A DNA stretch of 8,316 nt from Deltaproteobacteria bacterium (GCA_019312705.1 JAFDCW010000140.1:1-8316); one strand, 5' to 3'; positions 1-6,905 are shown, counted from the first letter of the stretch. Translations and numbers: made by a program. The notes: generated by a model from the sequence alone, not told the origin.

Positions 1-1
1 G

Positions 2-616
2 ATCCGAAAGCGCGTCTTCGAGCCTTATTTCAGCACGAAGGAATCGGGAACCGGCCTCGGCCTCGCGCTGGTTCGCCGGGCCGTCGACGCCCTCGACGGC
101 AAGATCGACTTCTCCCCGGTACCCGTCGGCACGCGCTTCATTTGCACCTTCCCGCCCGACCGGCGGACGCGTCCCTCGCGGTCGCCGAAGCCCCCTCGTC
201 GTGCAAGCGGGGTCCTCACCCGGGGTACTCCACGAGGCAAACGAATCCTCGTCGTGGATGACGACAAGGCAATGCGCGATCTGCTGACGACGGCACTCAG
301 CCTCGCCGGCGCAGAAGTCGTGACCGCGGGTTCCGGCGCCGAGGCCCTCGACAGCACGGGGGACTTCGACCTCGTCCTCCTCGACATGGGCCTCGGCGAC
401 ACCCGGGGAGACCAATTGCTCTCCGCGTTGCGCCGCGAGCGACGCATCGGGGCTGCCGCCCTCGTCAGTGGCGCCACCCTCCCGCCGGACGTGACCATCG
501 AGGGCTCCCCCGATACCTGGCTGCGCAAACCCTTCGAAATCGACGACCTCCTCGCCGCCGTTTCCCACCTCCTCGCCGCGGATCAGGCCGAGCCGGGCGA
601 CGCGCAATCCAACTGA
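2..616 (+). CDS. Hybrid sensor histidine kinase, C-terminal part (HATPase_c end plus receiver domain); 5' truncated by window edge
   Basis: The reading frame is open from base 2 and ends in TGA at 614-616, giving 204 visible residues. Residues 6-13 (FEPYFSTK) and 16-23 (GTGLGLAL) are the F and G2 boxes of a histidine kinase ATPase domain, closing with a typical GTRFICTFP strand. An Arg/Pro-rich linker of about 20 residues leads to a receiver domain (about 74-195). The receiver has the acidic pocket D86-D88, the likely phospho-acceptor D128 in LLDMGLGD, switch Ser156 and the conserved Lys176 in the LRKPFE motif. All receiver catalytic residues are present, so it should accept a phosphoryl group. 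The sensor and dimerisation/His domains lie upstream of the window. A GTG at 254 could start a free-standing receiver, but it falls inside the first strand of that domain, so the fused reading is much better. The gene ends 45 bases before a sigma54 activator on the same strand; a functional link is plausible but not shown. Confidence 0.93.
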   Translation: MRKRVFEPYFSTKESGTGLGLALVRRAVDALDGKIDFSPVPVGTRFICTFPPDRRTRPSRSPKPPRRASGVLTRGTPRGKRILVVDDDKAMRDLLTTALSLAGAEVVTAGSGAEALDSTGDFDLVLLDMGLGDTRGDQLLSALRRERRIGAAALVSGATLPPDVTIEGSPDTWLRKPFEIDDLLAAVSHLLAADQAEPGDAQSN

Positions 617-661
617 CTCTCCGGTCAAAGTCGCCATGTGCTCTAATCCCCCTCGGGATTG

Positions 662-2122
662 ATGAGTGACCGAGACCAAGCCTGGACCACTGCGTCGATT
701 GAGGCCGTTCCACGCCTCGCCGACGGGACGGACCCGACCCCGGGGCTCGTGCTCATCTACTCGCGGCTGCACGAGCAGCTCCCAGCCTCGGTCCCCTTCG
801 CCGAGTCGCCGACGACCATCGGGCGCGAAGCGGATAATTCGCTGTCGATTCCCGAGGCCGCGGTGAGTCGATACCACGCCCGAGCAGAGGAGCGAGACGG
901 ACGGTGGTGGCTGCACGACAACGGCTCGACCAATGGAACCCTCGTCAACGGCGCACGAGTCGAAGGGTGTGCGCTGAAGGACCACGACATCGTACGCATC
1001 GGCGACACCCTCTTCCGCTTCGCGGCCCAGGGGGTGTTCAGCTATTCGGCGTATCGACTCGACGGGTCCGTCGTTGGGCAGGCGAGGCCCTTCAAGCACA
1101 GCCGGGGGGAGTGCGAACTCGAAGGCGGATACCAGGTCGACGCAATCGTCGACCGCATCGCCAAGATCGCGCCCGCGGGTCTATCGATTGTCGTGTGCGG
1201 CGAAAGCGGCACCGGCAAGGAGTTGGTGGCCAGGGAGCTGCATCGACGCAGCGGCCGAGGGGGCCCCTTCCTGGCGATCAACTGCGCCGCGCTTCCGGCA
1301 AACCTCATCGAGAGCGAACTCTTCGGTCACAAGAAAGGCGCCTTCACGGGCGCGACGAAGGACAAGGTCGGCCTGGTTCGAGCAGCCGACGGCGGCACCC
1401 TCTTCCTGGACGAGATCGGCGACATGCCGAAGGAGGCGCAAGCGAAGCTGCTCCGAGTGCTGCAGGAAAAGGAGGTCCTGCCCATCGGCGCGACCGTGCC
1501 AGAACCAGTCGACGTGCGTGTCGTTTCGGCAACGCACCGGGACCTCGAGGAACTCATCAGCGCCGGACATTTCCGCGGGGACCTGCTCGCGCGTCTGCGA
1601 GAGGCGCGGATCGACATTCCGCCGCTCAGGGAGCGCCGCGAAGATCTCTACCCGCTCGTGCGCCACTTCCTGGAGAGCGCCGGACGCGGCGACGCGAAGC
1701 TGTCCTTTTCCTACATGCTGGGCCTCACGCACTATGGGTGGCCATTCAACGTGCGCGAGCTCGAGAGCGCCGTGAAGCTCTCGGTCGCCCTATCGAAGGA
1801 GCCAGACCTCGACCTCATCCACCTGCCCGATGTGATTCAGAGGGCCCTCGAGGACCACGGCCGCCCGCAGGACGGAACCCAACCCGGCGTCATGCCAGCG
1901 GTCCCGGCGGGCCCGTCGGATCCCCTCCCGGCCACGCCCCCGCCGGCCGCGGAAGGCCGTCTCCCCCATCCAGGGACCCCCAGCGAAGAAGCCCTTCGGG
2001 AACTGCTGCAAGAGCACGGGGGAAACATCGCGGCGGTCGGCCGAGCGCTGGGCAAAGAGCGCATGCAGATTCACCGCTGGCTGAAACGCTATCGGATCGA
2101 GGTCGCCGACTACCGCGCCTGA
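662..2122 (+). CDS. Sigma54-dependent transcriptional activator with N-terminal FHA domain (FHA - AAA+ - Fis-type HTH)
   Basis: This 486-residue cytoplasmic activator should bind enhancer DNA and use ATP to open promoters held by sigma54 RNA polymerase. Residues about 30-120 form an FHA phosphothreonine-binding domain with all signature residues: G54-R55, S69-R70-x-H72, N91-G92 and N96-G97. Its input is therefore probably a Ser/Thr-phosphorylated partner, or its own phosphorylation, rather than an aspartate phosphorelay. The AAA+ domain (about 155-390) has Walker A GESGTGKE (180-187), the sigma54-contacting GAFTGA loop (226-231), Walker [12 protein letters not shown] (244-254) and the arginine-finger stretch ending in [10 protein letters not shown]. 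The usual WPGNVREL sensor-II motif reads WPFNVREL (360-367). A Pro-rich linker (about 400-440) precedes a Fis-type HTH (about 442-479). Domain order and HTH resemble FHA activators common in Myxococcota. The start is uncertain by one codon: TTG at 659 is directly upstream, and an in-frame TAA at 644-646 excludes anything earlier. No clear ribosome binding site is visible. Confidence 0.95.
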   Translation: MSDRDQAWTTASIEAVPRLADGTDPTPGLVLIYSRLHEQLPASVPFAESPTTIGREADNSLSIPEAAVSRYHARAEERDGRWWLHDNGSTNGTLVNGARVEGCALKDHDIVRIGDTLFRFAAQGVFSYSAYRLDGSVVGQARPFKHSRGECELEGGYQVDAIVDRIAKIAPAGLSIVVCGESGTGKELVARELHRRSGRGGPFLAINCAALPANLIESELFGHKKGAFTGATKDKVGLVRAADGGTLFLDEIGDMPKEAQAKLLRVLQEKEVLPIGATVPEPVDVRVVSATHRDLEELISAGHFRGDLLARLREARIDIPPLRERREDLYPLVRHFLESAGRGDAKLSFSYMLGLTHYGWPFNVRELESAVKLSVALSKEPDLDLIHLPDVIQRALEDHGRPQDGTQPGVMPAVPAGPSDPLPATPPPAAEGRLPHPGTPSEEALRELLQEHGGNIAAVGRALGKERMQIHRWLKRYRIEVADYRA

Positions 2123-2149
2123 CGCTCACCGTTACGAATTTTACGCCCC

Positions 2150-2188
2150 CCGTGGAGCGGGCGGATTCGCCCTCCGGGCACACCACGG
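2150..2188. repeat. GC-rich dyad between the two sigma54 activators (terminator-like hairpin or activator-binding site)
   Basis: An outer inverted repeat CCGTGG (2150-2155) / CCACGG (2183-2188) encloses an inner stem GGGCG (2159-2163) / CGCCC (2168-2172) with the four-base loop GATT. A GGA/TCC pairing can extend the inner stem past a bulge. The hairpin begins 28 bases after the stop of the FHA activator gene, so it could end that transcript, but no T tract follows. Its centre lies about 104 bases upstream of the start site predicted from the sigma54 promoter at 2247-2262. That is the usual distance for an upstream activating sequence, so both readings remain open. Confidence 0.5.
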
Positions 2189-2237
2189 ATCATGGCCAAC
2201 TCGTCGAATCTATAGAGCTTCCGTGCTTGCGACCGGC

Positions 2238-2247
2238 GCGACGTCGC
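2238..2247. promoter_or_regulatory. Perfect 10-bp palindrome abutting the -24 box, possible protein-binding site
   Basis: GCGACGTCGC is its own reverse complement and ends on the base just before the GG of the candidate -24 element. A protein bound here would overlap or touch sigma54 RNA polymerase, so a repressor-type role is conceivable. Short GC palindromes also occur by chance in GC-rich DNA, so the functional call is weak. Confidence 0.3.
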
Positions 2248-2262
2248 GGAATGTAACTTGCA
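2247..2262 (+). promoter_or_regulatory. Candidate sigma54 (-24/-12) promoter for the TPR/AAA+ activator gene
   Basis: The sequence CGGAATGTAACTTGCA fits the sigma54 consensus TGGCACG-N4-TTGCA. The invariant GG (2248-2249) and GC (2260-2261) are exactly 10 bases apart, the -12 half TTGCA is perfect, and the -24 half matches at G, G, A and G. The predicted transcription start is near 2273, leaving a leader of about 13 bases with a GAGAGG Shine-Dalgarno-like run (2278-2283) before ATG 2286. Position, orientation and spacing all suit the downstream gene, which itself encodes a sigma54 activator. The call rests on sequence match only. Confidence 0.65.
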
Positions 2263-2285
2263 CTAGTGGCCTCCAACGAGAGGCC

Positions 2286-5200
2286 ATGAGCAACCTGAAG
2301 CCAGCCCGACGCCTTGAACGGCCCCCCAGCGGACCCTACGCTGCAATGCCCCGGGCGCGCCGGGAGCAACCCCGCCCCATGCAGCAAACCGGTACCCGGC
2401 AGCAGGCCTGCGTCGGCCGTGAGTCCGAACTCACTCGGCTCGGCGAACTTTACCGTGCGGCGAGCCGCGATGGGGAGCGCTTGGCGCTGCTCGTGGGACC
2501 GACCGGCATCGGCAAATCAGCGATCCTGCAGGAGTTTCGCGGACGCATCCGCCTCGATGGCGGAGTCGTCGTCGAGGGCCGGTGCGAGCCTGGGCGGGCC
2601 TTCGGACCCTTCGCCGAGGTCGTGGATCGGTCCCTGCGCTTCCTCGACGAGGTCGGCCGGACGCCGACCATCGACCTCTCGGACCTGAGCTGCCAGGGCC
2701 AGTGTCATCAGCTGTGGTTCCAGCACACGGGGGCGGGCCCCGGCGCCACCGAAGTTTCCCTCGAGGTCGGCGACTCGATCTTCGCACCGTCCACGCAAGA
2801 CGTCGCCGCGGTCGAAAAGCGCCTGCGCTTCTTCGACGCGATCCGCGGCCTGCTCCGTGACGTCGCCAATGTACGCGCGCCGGTGGTGATGCTGCACGAC
2901 CTCGAGCGAGCCGACCGCGGGACGATGCAGCTCCTGACATCGCTCCTCGACGGCTCTGGCCCCTGGGCGGACGAAGTCTCTCCAGAGCGCCAACTCCGTG
3001 CTCTTTTCGTAGTCAGTGTTCGGTCCGGCGTCGTCGCGCACTCCGACGCGATCGGCCAACTAGGGCGCCACGCGGCAGCAGAATCGATCGAAGTCGGTCA
3101 ACTCGACGTCGAGGGCGTGCGCGCGTATCTCCAGTCACCGGAGACGGTGCGACGAGTCATCGAGCGGACGGGCGGCAACCCCGAAGCCATCGACCTCCTC
3201 CTCGACGGCGATCCCCTCACCGCCGAGGTCCGCCTCGAACGGCGCATCTCTTCGCTGACCCCCGGGACCCGTGCCCTCGTCGAAGCCCTCATGGTCCTCG
3301 AACGGCCGACCGATCTCGAGCGACTGGCCAGGGTCGCCGGGGCGGCGCCGTCGCGGGAGGCCCAACGTGAACTCGACGCATCCGAATTCGTGACGCGCAG
3401 CATCGTCGACGGAGCCATCCTCTTTGCCTTCGCTCGCGAAGGAGACCGGGAGCTCGGATACCAGGACCTCGACGAAGTGCGGCGGCAGGAGCTTCACAGC
3501 CGCTGCACCAACGAGTATCTGCGCGAGGCGGGGTCCGAAGAAGACGCAGCCAAGCACGCCCTCGCCGCGGGGGATACGAAGCGCCTCGTCCCGCTGGCCC
3601 TCGATGCGGCTCGCTCGCTCTCCGCCAGCCACGCCCAGGACGAGGCCGCCGCCCTCCTCGAACTCGTGGTGGCCCAGTGCCCCGACGCGCCCATCGAACT
3701 GCGCGAGCAGCTCTCGGAGCTGTACCGAGCCGCCGGCGACTACAAGCAGGGACTCACCCACGGAGAGGCCGTGCGCGCCGCCGCCCCCCACAGTCCCGCG
3801 GCGACCCGCCGGGTCGGGGAGCTACTCACCCTCGCCGGCAGTCTCGACGACGCCGCAGAGGTGCTCGAATCGGCCCGTCAGTTGGCGGCAGCCGAGGGCG
3901 GCCCCGAAGCGGTGACCGAGGTCGAAGCGCTCCTCGGAGAACTCCACTACCAGCGGGCCTCCTACGACGAGGCCCGACAGTGGGCCCAGAAAGCCCTCGC
4001 TGACGCCGAGGACCGAGGCGAGCTGATGTTGGTACTGCACGCACGCAATACCCTCGGCAAGCTCGCCCTGGTCCAGCGCGACGCGGCGAGCGCAGCCGAG
4101 CTCTTCGAAGAAAACCGCGCCCTCGCGGCCGACGCGGGCCTGGGACACCAAGAGGCCCAGGCACTGACGAACCTCGGCGTCGCCCGCCTCCGGCGCCAGC
4201 AACTCGCCGCCGCCGAGACAGCCTTCGAAAACGCCATCACGGTAGCGAGCGGCGTCAACGATACCCGGGACCGGGCAATCGCAACCGAGAACCTCGCTGT
4301 CCTGGCCCACCTCCGACGCGACTACGCCCGAGCCCAAACCTACTATCACGAGGCCGTAACCCTCCTGAAGCATCTCGGCAACCGCGCCATGCTGGCGCGC
4401 GTCGCGATCAACCTGGGCGAACTCTATCTTTCCCTCGGAGAGCACTCCCGGGCACGAACCCTCTGCGAGTTTTCGGCGCACATGGGCGGCGTCACCCTTC
4501 CTCCTTCGGTCCGCGGTGAAGAGCTGGTCCTCCGGGGACGCATCGACGCGGCGTCCGGGGACACGGCGAAGGCCCGCGTATCTTTCGAAGCCGCCGTCGA
4601 CATCTACGCCCGCCTCGGCGAGGCCCGCGTTGCCGACGCAATGCTCGAACTGGCTCGCGTCGCTCTGTCCAACGGAGACGTCAAACGAGCGAAAGCTATC
4701 CTGGCGGAGCTCCCGGCACAGGAGTCGCCGAAAAACGCCGCCGAGGTGGCGCTGCTCGCCGTCGACGTCGAGCGCGCCGCAGGGGGACAGACTCTTGGCA
4801 TGGCGGAGCGAGCCGCCGAGCTCGCAGAAATTGCCGACGACGACGAGCTCTTGCTTCCGGCGACCCAACGCCTAGCGCGGGCGCTCTGCGACGAGGGGCG
4901 CCTCGAGGAAGCGACCGACGCGCTGCAACGCGCCGAGCGCATCGACGCGCGCTTGGCGAAGCATGTCCCGGAGGAGGCCCTCGGCGGATGGTCGAAGCGC
5001 CCTGCCCGAACCGGCCTCGCCGCGGTGCAGGCCCAGCTCGCGGCGGCGTGGAATCAGAGCCGCGACTCCGCTCCGCCGCCGCCCCCCCGACGGCCGTCGA
5101 GCACGCCCCCGCACCGCGCCATTGACCGACGCCGCGCACGGTGGAGGAAGGCCTACCCCGACCTCGTCGGGTCCTCTGAGGCCATGGGTACCGTGCTCGC

Positions 5201-6191
5201 GATGCTCGACAAGGTTGCCCCGACCGACGCCCTCGCCCTCATCCGCGGCGAGAGCGGCACGGGCAAGGAGCTAATCGCCGAAGCCCTCCACCACAACTCC
5301 GCCCGGAAGAAACGCCCCTTCATCAAGGTCAACTGCGCCGCCCTCGTGGAAACGCTGCTCTTGAGCGAGCTCTTCGGCCACGAGCGAGGTGCCTTCACCG
5401 GCGCCAGCGCGCGAAAGAAGGGGCGCTTCGAACTCGCCGCCGGGGGGACCATCTTCCTCGACGAAATCGGCGACATCTCGCCCAAGGCCCAGGTCGCCCT
5501 CCTGCGCGTCGTCCAGGAGCGAGAATTCGAACGCGTTGGCGGCACCCGGCCCATCAAGGTCGACGTGCGGATCATCGCCGCCACCCACCGAGATCTCGAG
5601 GCCATGGTCCAGGAGGGCACGTTCCGGGAAGACCTCTATTACCGGCTTCGGGGCGTGATGCTCGAGATGCCGCCGCTGCGCCGGCACCTCGACGATCTGC
5701 CCGACCTGGCCGAGCGTCTCCTCAGCCGAATTGCCACCGAACGCTGCGAACCCCCCAAAATCATGAGCCAACCTGTCCTCGAGCTGCTGGCGGCGCATCG
5801 CTGGCCCGGAAATGTCCGCGAACTCGAAAATGTACTCCGAAGCGCGACCCTATTTGCGGACTCCCCGGTGCTATCCCCTGAAGATTTCGCAGCTTTTGGC
5901 GAAATCTTCCGCTCCGCCGACCTCGAGGAGCAGCCAAGAAAATCTCCGGAGTCGGCTCCATACGCTGTTGCTTCTGTCGATTTCGAGGACATGGTGTACG
6001 ATCATATCCGCGGCGGTGATCATTCCCTCTTGGAAATCAAGAAGGTCATCGAACGCGAGTGCATCGTGCGGGCCATGGCAGATTCAGGCGGAAACATCAC
6101 TCGGGCGGCAACGCTCCTCGGCATGAAGCGTCCACGCTTGTCTCAGCTCGTTAAGCAGTACGGTCTCAACACGAACACTGGTGAGGCATGA
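2286..6191 (+). CDS. Large multidomain sigma54 activator: STAND/AAA_16-like ATPase - TPR array - sigma54 AAA+ - Fis-type HTH
   Basis: This 1301-residue cytoplasmic protein appears to join a signal-sensing ATPase/TPR module to a sigma54 activator. After a basic, probably disordered N-terminus comes an AAA_16/MalT-like NTPase (about 40-330): VGRESEL entry motif, Walker A GPTGIGKS (71-78), degenerate Walker B VVMLHD (200-205) and the late GGNP motif (296-299). Residues about 450-910 are alanine-rich helical pairs with TPR signatures, roughly nine or ten repeats. A Pro-rich linker (about 929-942) leads to a complete sigma54 AAA+ domain (about 960-1195): Walker A GESGTGKE (988-995), GAFTGA (1035-1040), Walker B GGTIFLDEIGD (1053-1063), arginine finger FREDLYYRL (1113-1121) and WPGNVREL (1173-1180). 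A Fis-type HTH (about 1248-1294) ends it. ATG 2286 was chosen because it follows GAGAGG and lies just downstream of a sigma54 promoter match. The GTG at 2223 would lie upstream of that promoter. ATG 2346 is a later alternative. The ligand or partner sensed by the TPR array cannot be read from sequence. The stop overlaps an ATG of the next gene. Confidence 0.93.
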   Translation: MSNLKPARRLERPPSGPYAAMPRARREQPRPMQQTGTRQQACVGRESELTRLGELYRAASRDGERLALLVGPTGIGKSAILQEFRGRIRLDGGVVVEGRCEPGRAFGPFAEVVDRSLRFLDEVGRTPTIDLSDLSCQGQCHQLWFQHTGAGPGATEVSLEVGDSIFAPSTQDVAAVEKRLRFFDAIRGLLRDVANVRAPVVMLHDLERADRGTMQLLTSLLDGSGPWADEVSPERQLRALFVVSVRSGVVAHSDAIGQLGRHAAAESIEVGQLDVEGVRAYLQSPETVRRVIERTGGNPEAIDLLLDGDPLTAEVRLERRISSLTPGTRALVEALMVLERPTDLERLARVAGAAPSREAQRELDASEFVTRSIVDGAILFAFAREGDRELGYQDLDEVRRQELHSRCTNEYLREAGSEEDAAKHALAAGDTKRLVPLALDAARSLSASHAQDEAAALLELVVAQCPDAPIELREQLSELYRAAGDYKQGLTHGEAVRAAAPHSPAATRRVGELLTLAGSLDDAAEVLESARQLAAAEGGPEAVTEVEALLGELHYQRASYDEARQWAQKALADAEDRGELMLVLHARNTLGKLALVQRDAASAAELFEENRALAADAGLGHQEAQALTNLGVARLRRQQLAAAETAFENAITVASGVNDTRDRAIATENLAVLAHLRRDYARAQTYYHEAVTLLKHLGNRAMLARVAINLGELYLSLGEHSRARTLCEFSAHMGGVTLPPSVRGEELVLRGRIDAASGDTAKARVSFEAAVDIYARLGEARVADAMLELARVALSNGDVKRAKAILAELPAQESPKNAAEVALLAVDVERAAGGQTLGMAERAAELAEIADDDELLLPATQRLARALCDEGRLEEATDALQRAERIDARLAKHVPEEALGGWSKRPARTGLAAVQAQLAAAWNQSRDSAPPPPPRRPSSTPPHRAIDRRRARWRKAYPDLVGSSEAMGTVLAMLDKVAPTDALALIRGESGTGKELIAEALHHNSARKKRPFIKVNCAALVETLLLSELFGHERGAFTGASARKKGRFELAAGGTIFLDEIGDISPKAQVALLRVVQEREFERVGGTRPIKVDVRIIAATHRDLEAMVQEGTFREDLYYRLRGVMLEMPPLRRHLDDLPDLAERLLSRIATERCEPPKIMSQPVLELLAAHRWPGNVRELENVLRSATLFADSPVLSPEDFAAFGEIFRSADLEEQPRKSPESAPYAVASVDFEDMVYDHIRGGDHSLLEIKKVIERECIVRAMADSGGNITRAATLLGMKRPRLSQLVKQYGLNTNTGEA
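5880..5909. repeat. Perfect 11-bp inverted repeat inside the coding region, 8-base loop
   Basis: GAAGATTTCGC (5880-5890) and GCGAAATCTTC (5899-5909) are exact reverse complements separated by AGCTTTTG. The repeat lies in the segment joining the AAA+ domain to the HTH, where the DNA is visibly less GC-rich than its surroundings. In mRNA it would form a stable stem-loop. It may reflect only the peptide encoded there, and no terminator-like T run follows. Confidence 0.6.
6180..6186 (+). promoter_or_regulatory. Ribosome binding site GGTGAGG for the lipoprotein gene, inside the end of the upstream gene
   Basis: GGTGAGG ends 7 bases before ATG 6194 but only 1 base before ATG 6188. The spacing favours 6194 as the start. 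It lies in the last codons of the activator gene, so ribosomes ending there could re-initiate on the lipoprotein. Confidence 0.55.
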
Positions 6192-6193
6192 CG

Positions 6194-6859
6194 ATGTCCC
6201 CCGGCATGATCAAAACTCTAGCCCTAGCCGCCCTGGCACTGGCCCTGGTGGCCTGCTCTAGCGGGCCCGCGGACGAAGGCATCGACACCTACCGCACGGG
6301 GCTCACGGATTCACCGTCCCTCGAGACCCTCGACTACGCGGAGTGGATCGGTGCCGCTGAAGGTTGCGAAGGACACCTCGACGGCTCGGAGGTATTTGGC
6401 ATCACTCAGAGCGACGCCCTCGTCGTCGCGAGCCGCACCGGAGCCGCCGTATGCGTCGACACCCTCGAAGCCATCAGCCTCGAGCTCGAATCCCTCGGCG
6501 CCCTCGAAGCCGCCGATGAACTCTACTCGGGCTTCTACGCTGCGATTCATCTTTCCCAGGTCCAGGACTGGGCGACTCCGACGAACGGCACGGCGATTTC
6601 CGGCACAGTCGACGGCGGCGGCGCGGCCTCAGGAGATCCGAACCCCCAGCCCAACAACCCCGGGTTCATGGGCCCGAACGAGGGTGACCCGAATCCCCAG
6701 CCGAACCTGCCGGAGGATCTCGAGCACAACCTCGGCACGCCGACGCCCGAGCCCATCAGCCCGGATGTCGAAGCGAATCCGACCACGACGTCCGCTACGG
6801 TCGACGCTCCCGAAGCGCATACCGTCGCCCTCGAGGGCGAAGAGCTTCCGAGCTACTGA
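6194..6859 (+). CDS. Putative outer-membrane lipoprotein of unknown function with Pro/Asn-rich C-terminal repeats
   Basis: The 221-residue product starts with a lipoprotein signal: a Lys, a hydrophobic Ala/Leu stretch and the lipobox LVAC, with lipidation expected at Cys21. The next residues are Ser-Ser rather than Asp, which by the Enterobacterial rule would favour the outer membrane. An acidic globular part (about 25-120) holds two further cysteines (58 and 87) that could form a disulfide. From about 130 on it is low complexity, with the octapeptide GDPNPQPN twice (147-154 and 164-171) and then a looser GTPTPEPI; such a tail is probably disordered and surface- or periplasm-exposed. I recognise no family. 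ATG 6188 overlaps the stop of the activator gene as ATGA; ATG 6194 has better spacing to GGTGAGG, and ATG 6206 is also possible. No promoter is seen in front, so it is probably cotranscribed and translationally coupled with the sigma54 activator. Confidence 0.82.
   Translation: MSPGMIKTLALAALALALVACSSGPADEGIDTYRTGLTDSPSLETLDYAEWIGAAEGCEGHLDGSEVFGITQSDALVVASRTGAAVCVDTLEAISLELESLGALEAADELYSGFYAAIHLSQVQDWATPTNGTAISGTVDGGGAASGDPNPQPNNPGFMGPNEGDPNPQPNLPEDLEHNLGTPTPEPISPDVEANPTTTSATVDAPEAHTVALEGEELPSY
6632..6706 (+). repeat. Two copies of a 24-base coding repeat (GDPNPQPN) in the lipoprotein gene
   Basis: Copies at 6632-6655 and 6683-6706 encode the same octapeptide but differ at several third codon positions. 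The sequence is being kept at the protein level rather than being a fresh DNA duplication. A short Asn/Gly/Pro-rich spacer separates them. Confidence 0.7.
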
Positions 6860-6866
6860 TCGCCGG

Positions 6867-6885
6867 CTCGGCCTCGTCAGCCGAG
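6867..6885. terminator. Possible bidirectional terminator hairpin between convergent genes
   Basis: CTCGGC (6867-6872) and GCCGAG (6880-6885) form a 6-bp stem with a 7-base loop in the 46-base gap between the lipoprotein gene and the convergent methyltransferase gene. A second weaker pairing, TTGGC with GCCAA, lies at about 6891-6912. Neither has a T tract on either side, so intrinsic termination is doubtful and the call rests mainly on position. Confidence 0.35.
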
Positions 6886-6905
6886 ACTCGTTGGCCCGAG
6901 ACCCG

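Noticed and set aside
254..616. Separate single-domain response regulator starting at GTG 254
   Set aside because: The start falls within the first strand of the receiver, and the same frame continues upstream through histidine kinase motifs without a stop.
642..647. TCTAAT as a -10 box for the FHA activator gene
   Set aside because: It matches five of six -10 positions, but no -35-like sequence occurs at a suitable distance (about 619-624).
636..662. Eight-codon mini-ORF (ATG 636 to TGA 660-662) whose stop overlaps the FHA gene start as TGATG
   Set aside because: The overlap would suit translational re-initiation, but there is no Shine-Dalgarno sequence before it and an 8-codon frame is easily accidental.
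904..2256. Open frame of 450 codons on the plus strand overlapping the FHA activator in another frame
   Set aside because: Its product is Arg/Pro-rich low complexity, typical of an out-of-frame GC-rich reading, while the overlapping frame encodes clear FHA and AAA+ motifs.
3822..4868. Long open frame (348 codons) on the minus strand across the TPR region
   Set aside because: It lies wholly inside a well-supported gene and has no recognisable domain. Long antisense frames are expected opposite GC-rich, Ala/Leu/Glu-rich coding sequence.
2286..6191. Antiviral STAND NTPase (Avs-like) reading of the large gene
   Set aside because: The protein has an ATPase and a TPR array but no nuclease or other toxic effector. 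The C-terminus is a complete sigma54 activator with DNA-binding domain, and no other defence genes are nearby.
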